A stretch of 19,799 nt of DNA, from positions 1 through 19,799 of the forward strand of contig JAYWGJ010000308.1 of assembly GCA_043778315.1 (NCBI GenBank), written 5' to 3'. The notes under the pieces are model-generated. The model saw nothing but the letters and a program-made list of their open reading frames with translations, was not told the origin of the DNA and made no database searches. Origin of the DNA: JBEEMU01 sp043778315. GTDB lineage: Bacteria; Bacteroidota; Bacteroidia; Chitinophagales; Saprospiraceae. Numbering within the stretch: position 1 is the first letter of the stretch; each line of letters begins with the position of its first letter. This document shows positions 15,163 to 19,799 of the stretch, piece after piece. The translations under genes and the position numbers were made by a program.

Positions 15163-15636
15163 TTATTCGTGGTGATACGGTTCGCCTTTCAGGATAGTGA
15201 AGGCGCGGTAGATTTGTTCTAAAAAAATAACGCGCACCAATTGATGCGAAAATGTCATTGCCGAAAGCGAAATTTTGGCAGTTGCGCGGTCGTAAACGGC
15301 ATCAGAAAAACCATACGCGCCACCAATCATAAATACGATTTTTTTAGTTGATTTCAATTGTTGCGCGGCTATCCATGCGGCAAACTGCGTAGAACTAAAT
15401 GTTTTGCCGTTTTCATCTAATAATATTAATTGCTCGTCTTTGCCGAGTTTATTCAAAATCATTGCGCCTTCGGCAGTTTTTAATTGGTCGGTAGTTAGCG
15501 ATTTGGCATTTTTTATATCGGGCAGAACCACCCAATCAAAATTAGTGTAATGTCGTAACCGTTTTGCATATACATCGATGCCTTCGTCCAAATAGCCGAA
15601 AGCGGTTTTGCCGATGCACCAAACTTCTATTTTCAT
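15163..15636 (-). CDS. rlmH: 23S rRNA (pseudouridine(1915)-N(3))-methyltransferase RlmH
   Basis: This 157-residue SPOUT-class enzyme methylates pseudouridine 1915 in helix 69 of 23S rRNA on assembled ribosomes. It starts MKIEVWCIGK and carries LLDENGKTFSSTQFAAWI (72-89), the AdoMet-binding knot loop VFMIGGAYGF (101-110), then ISLSAMTFSHQLVRVIFLEQIYRA and the family's C-terminal KGEPYHHE. Length is exactly typical. It is the last gene of the minus-strand run, 69 nt after recF. A TATTTTTG element in that gap may give it a promoter of its own. Its stop abuts the repeat-rich spacer. Confidence 0.97.
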   Translation of the reverse strand: MKIEVWCIGKTAFGYLDEGIDVYAKRLRHYTNFDWVVLPDIKNAKSLTTDQLKTAEGAMILNKLGKDEQLILLDENGKTFSSTQFAAWIAAQQLKSTKKIVFMIGGAYGFSDAVYDRATAKISLSAMTFSHQLVRVIFLEQIYRAFTILKGEPYHHE

Positions 15637-15655
15637 AATTTGCTTATTATTTTCA

Positions 15656-15663
15656 CAAAAATA
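15656..15663 (-). promoter_or_regulatory. possible internal -7 element for rlmH
   Basis: The minus strand reads TATTTTTG, matching TAnnTTTG, 19 nt before the rlmH ATG. A clear -33 TTG was not seen. The element is AT-rich and could arise by chance. Confidence 0.3.
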
Positions 15664-15705
15664 GTATTTTTTGCACTGAAAAGGAATATTTTAATTATTT
15701 TTTTA

Positions 15706-16821
15706 CTATTTTTTGATAAACGCCTGTCCGTTTATGATTTCGAATAGGGTAGGAGCGGTGTTATCTATTGCCGCTACTGCGTTGAGCAGGCGCAAAGGGT
15801 CAGTATCGGTCACGAATAATTGCCCAAAATTACTTTCATGCAACAGGGTAAGGAGGTTTTTTATACGCTGCGGGTCTAATTTGTCAAAAATATCGTCTAA
15901 GAGCAAAATTGGCATCACGCTCGTTTTTTGGTGCAAATGCTCGGCGGCGGCGAGGTGCAGCGCGAGTACAAACGACTTCAACTGTCCCTGCGAAGCGTAG
16001 CGTTTTATGGGTTGTCCGCGCAGCGTAAATAGCAAATCGTCTTTATGTATGCCTACCGTTGTGCGTCCGAGGGCAAAGTCGCGCGCACGGGTGCGTTGCA
16101 GGTCGTCGTACAGGTTTTGGGTGGCTAAGCTACTGCTGTACACCAAACCAACCCCTTCGTTTATTTGCGCTATTTTATTGTAATAAACACCAAAAAGCGG
16201 CAAAACTTCTGCTATCCATTCCGCTCGAGCGGCGTGTATAGCGTCGGCGCGGCGCGTTAATTCATGGTCGTAAATCTCGATTAATGTAGGGTCTATCGCG
16301 GGTATTTTACCCTGTAAATTTTGTTTTAAAAGCGCGTTTCGCTGCTCCAAAACCTTATTATAGGCGGTCAGGTCTTGCGTATAAGCGGAGTTGTATTGTA
16401 CGATAGAAAGGTCAATTAAGCGGCGGCGGTCTTCCGAGGCATCGAGCAACTGATACGGGTCGTCGGGCGTAAGCATCACCACGGGCAGCAATCCGATGTG
16501 TTCGCTTAGGCGCGTGTACGGAACGCCGTTTTGCTCCAAAACTTTCTTTTTCGTGGCAGCTTGTTTGACCACAATATGCTCCGTATTGCCGTTTTTATGA
16601 AAAATACCGTCGAGTCTAAAAAAATCGGCATCGTGTTGTATCAGTTGTTTATCAGGGATTCCGAAGTGGCTTTTGGTGAGACAAAGCGTGTGTATCGCGT
16701 CCAAAACGTTGGTTTTGCCCATGCCGTTATCGCCCACCAAAATATTGAGTTTGGTAGCGAATTGGAATTGCGCCTGTGCGTAATTCTTAAAATGTACAAG
16801 TTGCAGCGTTTGTAGAACCAA
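15706..16821 (-). CDS. recF: DNA replication and repair protein RecF
   Basis: RecF is a 371-residue SMC-like ATPase that helps load RecA at single-strand gaps. It shows Walker A GDNGMGKT (30-37), the ABC signature SQGQLKSFVLALHLAAAEHL (277-296) and Walker B PILLLDDIFDKLD (304-316). VMLTPDDPYQLLDASEDRRRLID and TVGIHKDDLLF are further RecF family blocks. The only usable start is TTG at 16821: no ATG or GTG is in frame up to and into the end of ribD, and the family's first strand (LQTLQLVHFKNY) begins at once. It lies 23 nt after the ribD stop. dnaA, dnaN and gyrB, classic recF neighbours, are absent, as is common in this phylum. Confidence 0.96.
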   Translation of the reverse strand: MVLQTLQLVHFKNYAQAQFQFATKLNILVGDNGMGKTNVLDAIHTLCLTKSHFGIPDKQLIQHDADFFRLDGIFHKNGNTEHIVVKQAATKKKVLEQNGVPYTRLSEHIGLLPVVMLTPDDPYQLLDASEDRRRLIDLSIVQYNSAYTQDLTAYNKVLEQRNALLKQNLQGKIPAIDPTLIEIYDHELTRRADAIHAARAEWIAEVLPLFGVYYNKIAQINEGVGLVYSSSLATQNLYDDLQRTRARDFALGRTTVGIHKDDLLFTLRGQPIKRYASQGQLKSFVLALHLAAAEHLHQKTSVMPILLLDDIFDKLDPQRIKNLLTLLHESNFGQLFVTDTDPLRLLNAVAAIDNTAPTLFEIINGQAFIKK

Positions 16822-16844
16822 TGATTTTTGTTCTTTATGAAAAT

Positions 16845-17900
16845 TTAGGAATGATACATCGACAGCGTATCGCTATTTATTTGCTGTTGATTGGCTATTT
16901 TTGCATTTTGCAGTATCGGTGCTGCGATGCCGTTTGATAAAATTTTAGTGGTTCTGAACACCCGCACTTCGTCCCAAAGTTCGGTATCTATAAAACTTTG
17001 TAGCAGTTTTGCGCCGCCTTCCACGAACAAGGAATTGATATTTTTTTGGTACAATAAATCCATTAAATCATGCAAAAAATTTGAGTTTTTGAAGTCTAAA
17101 TAAGCGATATTTTTGCTGTCCTCATTCGTTACTTTATTTTGTTTATCAATAATATACAAATTATTATCTGTATTATTGTTCACATTATATATTTCATTAT
17201 TTATAATATCAGCATTTTTGTCTAAGATGATTCGAAGCGGCGCGTTGCCCGTCCAGAGCCGCGTATCCAAAAGCGGATTGTCTGTTTTTAGCGTATTTGT
17301 TCCTACAATTATTGCCATTGTTTCGCTGCGCCAGCGATGCACCAATCGCCGCGAAATAGGGTTTGTTAGCCAAATTTGTTCGTTCGGTTTACCGATAAAA
17401 CCGTCGCTACTTTCTGCCCATTTGAGTATAATATGTGGGCGTTTGCGCTCCATAAAGGTCAGAAAAGCGATATTTTGCGCACGGGCGGCATCTGCAAGCA
17501 CACCCAAAACTACTGCTACGCCGTTACTGCGCAGCAGCTCAATACTTTTGCCAGCCACTAACGGGTTCGGGTCGGTTAGCGCAATCACTACACGCCGAAA
17601 GCCGCAGCGTAGCACCAAATCGACGCACGGCGGAGTCTTGCCGTAGTGATGACAAGGTTCTAAGCTGCAATAAAGGGTTGATTTAGAAAGGTTTATGCGG
17701 TTCTCCGCGCTAACGCTCGCTACGGCGTTCACTTCGGCGTGAGGTGTGCCGTAGGCGCGATGCCAGCCTTCGCCGATGATTTTGTTTTCGTGTACAATCA
17801 CCGCGCCGACCATCGCAATTACCTTGTGAGGAACTGCGCCCGCGCCCATTGCCGCCAACTGCAAACAACGGTGCATATATTGTTCGTCGAGTTGCTGCAT
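16845..17900 (-). CDS. ribD: bifunctional riboflavin biosynthesis protein RibD (deaminase/reductase)
   Basis: Residues 1-150 are a cytidine-deaminase-like domain with the zinc site H54-A-E56 and C83-x8-C92 (EPCHHYGKTPPC). Residues 155-345 are the NADPH-dependent reductase domain, with KWAESSDGFIG, IIVGTNTLKTDNPLLDTR and FVEGGAKLLQSF. Together they catalyse the second and third steps from GTP toward riboflavin. One oddity: the segment before MVGAVIV, normally a PNP motif, reads VPHKVIA here and is about two residues longer, while the zinc ligands are intact. The ribD ATG is 19 nt after the rfbC stop and its own stop is 23 nt before recF. A low-complexity Asn-rich loop (about 234-248) interrupts the reductase domain. 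Confidence 0.94.
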   Translation of the reverse strand: MQQLDEQYMHRCLQLAAMGAGAVPHKVIAMVGAVIVHENKIIGEGWHRAYGTPHAEVNAVASVSAENRINLSKSTLYCSLEPCHHYGKTPPCVDLVLRCGFRRVVIALTDPNPLVAGKSIELLRSNGVAVVLGVLADAARAQNIAFLTFMERKRPHIILKWAESSDGFIGKPNEQIWLTNPISRRLVHRWRSETMAIIVGTNTLKTDNPLLDTRLWTGNAPLRIILDKNADIINNEIYNVNNNTDNNLYIIDKQNKVTNEDSKNIAYLDFKNSNFLHDLMDLLYQKNINSLFVEGGAKLLQSFIDTELWDEVRVFRTTKILSNGIAAPILQNAKIANQQQINSDTLSMYHS

Positions 17901-17919
17901 AAAGGAGCGTTTTATATTA

Positions 17920-18468
17920 CTACAAGAATGGCTTATGTTGTCCTAAAACAGGCAAAATAGTATCTTTTTCGGATACAATAGCGGTACTTAGGTCTATTTG
18001 CCAATCAATATCGAGTTGCGCATCAGCGTAAAAAACACCACCTTCGCTCGCTTTATTATAAATATTATCACATTTATAGACAAAAATAGTATGGTCTTCG
18101 AGTACCGAATAGCCGTGCGCAAAACCACGCGGAACGTAGAGTTGCCGCTTATTTTCCGCGCTCAAAACGACCGAAAACGATTCGCCATAAGTAAGCGACT
18201 CGGGACGAATATCGACCACTACATCAACGACCGAACCCGACACGACGCGCACTAATTTCGCTTGCGCGAACGGCGGCACTTGATAGTGCAAACCACGCAA
18301 AACGCCCTTATTTGACTGCGCTTCGTTGTCTTGCACCCAGCGTGTATCGATGCCTTGCTGTTTGAATATATTTTCGTTGTAAGACTCCATAAAATAGCCT
18401 CGCTCGTCGGCGAAGACGAGCGACTCAAAAACGAAAAGACCAATAATTGGCGTAGCTATAAAAGGCAC
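17920..18468 (-). CDS. rfbC: dTDP-4-dehydrorhamnose 3,5-epimerase
   Basis: This 182-residue cupin enzyme of the RmlC family makes dTDP-4-keto-L-rhamnose for cell-surface polysaccharides. It has DERGYFMESYN (21-31), the catalytic His61 in VLRGLHYQ, VVSGSVVDVVVDIR, YVPRGFAHGYSVLED (111-125), and Tyr131 in FVYKCDNIY, which fits the catalytic Tyr. The frame opens with GTG at 18468, directly before the usual N-terminus (ATPIIGLFVFE). Only 27 nt separate it from the der stop, and 19 nt from ribD. The other dTDP-rhamnose genes (rfbA, rfbB, rfbD) are not in the window, so it sits apart from them. Confidence 0.95.
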   Translation of the reverse strand: MPFIATPIIGLFVFESLVFADERGYFMESYNENIFKQQGIDTRWVQDNEAQSNKGVLRGLHYQVPPFAQAKLVRVVSGSVVDVVVDIRPESLTYGESFSVVLSAENKRQLYVPRGFAHGYSVLEDHTIFVYKCDNIYNKASEGGVFYADAQLDIDWQIDLSTAIVSEKDTILPVLGQHKPFL

Positions 18469-18495
18469 TTGTGGAACTATAAATGATGAAGAAAA

Positions 18496-19799
18496 CTATT
18501 TTTCGCGGAACGAAAGTGTAATTGGAACGCCCTTGAAATTGAAACGCTGACGCATACGATTCTCTAAATACAATTTATAATCATCACGAATATAATTTGG
18601 ATTATTGCAAAATAAAGCAAATATAGGATAAGCGATTGGCAATTGAGTCATGTATTTTATAGTGCCGAAACGACCTTTTACAGATGGCGGCGGGTGGCTG
18701 CCGATAGTCTCTTGTAGCCAATCATTAATTACCGAAGTCGTGATTTTGCGGCTACGATTTTGATGCACATCGATAGCGGCATCGATAGCGCGCATAATGC
18801 GTTGTTTTTCCAAAACGGACATAAAAACGATAGGCACGTCGTTGAACGGCGCGAGTTTATGCAGTAGTTTTTCTTCCCAATCGCGCGGCGTATTGCTCTC
18901 TTTGCCTTCCACCAAATCCCATTTATTGACGATAATTACGATGCCTTTGTTGCGGTCTTTCGCTAAGCCAAAAATACTTAGGTCTTGCTGTTGCAAACCC
19001 TGCGTAGCGTCAATCATTAGCATACAAATATCGCTCTCTTCTATCGCCTGTATTGCGCGCATGACGCTGTAAAACTCCAAATCTTCGTGTACTTTTGCTT
19101 TCTTGCGAATACCAGCCGTGTCGACCAAGTAAAAATTACGGTCAAATTTGGTATAATGCGTATGCGTTGTGTCGCGAGTTGTACCAGGAATATCTGTCAC
19201 AATAGCACGTTCTTCGCCGATAAGAGCGTTCAAAAACGATGATTTACCCGCGTTCGGTTGCCCGACGATGCAGAAGCGCGGAATCTCGTTTTCCATGTCT
19301 TCCACATTTTCTATAAAAGGTAAGATTTCGTCCAAAACATCGCCTGTGCCGCTACCATTTACTGACGCGACAAAGAAAGTTTGCTCAAATCCCATCGTCC
19401 AAAACTCTTGCGCGTCTAATAAACGGTGGTGATTATCCACTTTATTAACGACCAAAAAAACGGGTTTTTTGCTGCGGCGGAGCATATCGGCTACCTCCGC
19501 GTCGAGGTCGGTGATGCCTGTCATCACGTCACACATAAACAAAATTACGCTTGCCTCTTCGACCGCAGTTCTTACCTGTGCGCGTATCGCTTTCTCAAAA
19601 ACGTCGTCGGAATGCAACACAAAACCGCCTGTATCTACTACGGGGAAATTTTTGCCGCCCCAGTCGCACATACCGTATTGTCGGTCGCGGGTTACGCCGC
19701 TCACGTCGTCGGTGATGCTTTGTCGCTTGCCTACCAAGCGGTTGAAAAAGGTCGATTTGCCTACGTTCGGTCGCCCGACAATTGCTACTATATTATTCA
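18496..19799 (-). CDS. der: ribosome-biogenesis GTPase Der (EngA), 5' end one base past the window
   Basis: Der has two tandem GTPase domains and a KH-like C-terminal domain and acts in 50S subunit assembly. The first domain has GRPNVGKS (about 9-16), DTGG (56-59) and NKVD (119-122). The second has GQPNAGKS (180-187), DTAG (227-230) and NKWD (292-295). The KH-like part fills about 355-434. The sequence runs to the right edge: the first bases on the minus strand read TG AAT AAT ATA GTA GCA, so an ATG is completed if base 19800 is T on the + strand, giving 434 residues, normal for Der. An internal TTG at 19737 would remove the first P-loop and is not the start. It heads the der-rfbC-ribD-recF-rlmH run. 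Confidence 0.97.
   Translation of the reverse strand, partial: NNIVAIVGRPNVGKSTFFNRLVGKRQSITDDVSGVTRDRQYGMCDWGGKNFPVVDTGGFVLHSDDVFEKAIRAQVRTAVEEASVILFMCDVMTGITDLDAEVADMLRRSKKPVFLVVNKVDNHHRLLDAQEFWTMGFEQTFFVASVNGSGTGDVLDEILPFIENVEDMENEIPRFCIVGQPNAGKSSFLNALIGEERAIVTDIPGTTRDTTHTHYTKFDRNFYLVDTAGIRKKAKVHEDLEFYSVMRAIQAIEESDICMLMIDATQGLQQQDLSIFGLAKDRNKGIVIIVNKWDLVEGKESNTPRDWEEKLLHKLAPFNDVPIVFMSVLEKQRIMRAIDAAIDVHQNRSRKITTSVINDWLQETIGSHPPPSVKGRFGTIKYMTQLPIAYPIFALFCNNPNYIRDDYKLYLENRMRQRFNFKGVPITLSFREK

Overview
The window looks like a chromosomal segment of a Bacteroidota bacterium, with moderate-GC genes separated by very AT-rich gaps. Three lines of evidence support this. Several promoters match the Bacteroidota pattern (a TTG near -33 and TAnnTTTG near -7), the clearest being upstream of rplU and of the DNA methyltransferase gene. 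Start codons are not preceded by obvious Shine-Dalgarno sequences. Several genes are of types typical of the phylum: an ECF sigma factor next to an envelope-spanning beta-barrel protein, an arsenosugar radical-SAM pair, a stand-alone deoxynucleoside kinase, and a ribosomal protein carrying a helix-hairpin-helix tail. I cannot place it to class with confidence.

Layout. 1-568: AT-rich, no gene seen. 569-2787 (+): ECF sigma factor and a predicted dual-membrane-spanning anti-sigma/beta-barrel protein, closed by a bidirectional terminator. 2869-5899 (-): a DUF1343/NamZ-type exo-muramidase, an AhpD-like arsenosugar-associated protein and ArsS. 6135-6767 (-): deoxynucleoside kinase, divergent from an unrecognised membrane-anchored protein (6995-7720, +) that is followed by the RNA-binding protein Tex. 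10146-11154 (+): rplU-rpmA with a textbook promoter and terminator; the L27 encoded here has a long C-terminal extension. 11336-13382: a type II restriction-modification pair, with the C5 methyltransferase on + and an NgoBV-like endonuclease on -, converging with an 11-nt overlap. 13456-14581 (-): queE and a small lipoprotein. 14582-15162: a gene-free, repeat-rich spacer. 15163-19799 (-): der, rfbC, ribD, recF and rlmH, tightly packed and probably co-transcribed in that order. The start codon of der falls one base past the right edge.

Most of the window is housekeeping: translation (L21, L27, Der, RlmH, QueE), RNA and DNA metabolism (Tex, RecF, deoxynucleoside kinase), riboflavin (RibD) and cell-envelope sugar or peptidoglycan metabolism (RfbC, NamZ). 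The accessory interest lies in four places: the sigma/envelope-spanning protein pair, the R-M system, the L27 fusion, and the repeat spacer. The spacer carries degenerate heptanucleotide repeats and three copies of a REP-like palindromic element, two of them in inverted orientation. A by-eye scan of the whole window found only two GGNNCC sites, which fits the predicted specificity of the R-M system.
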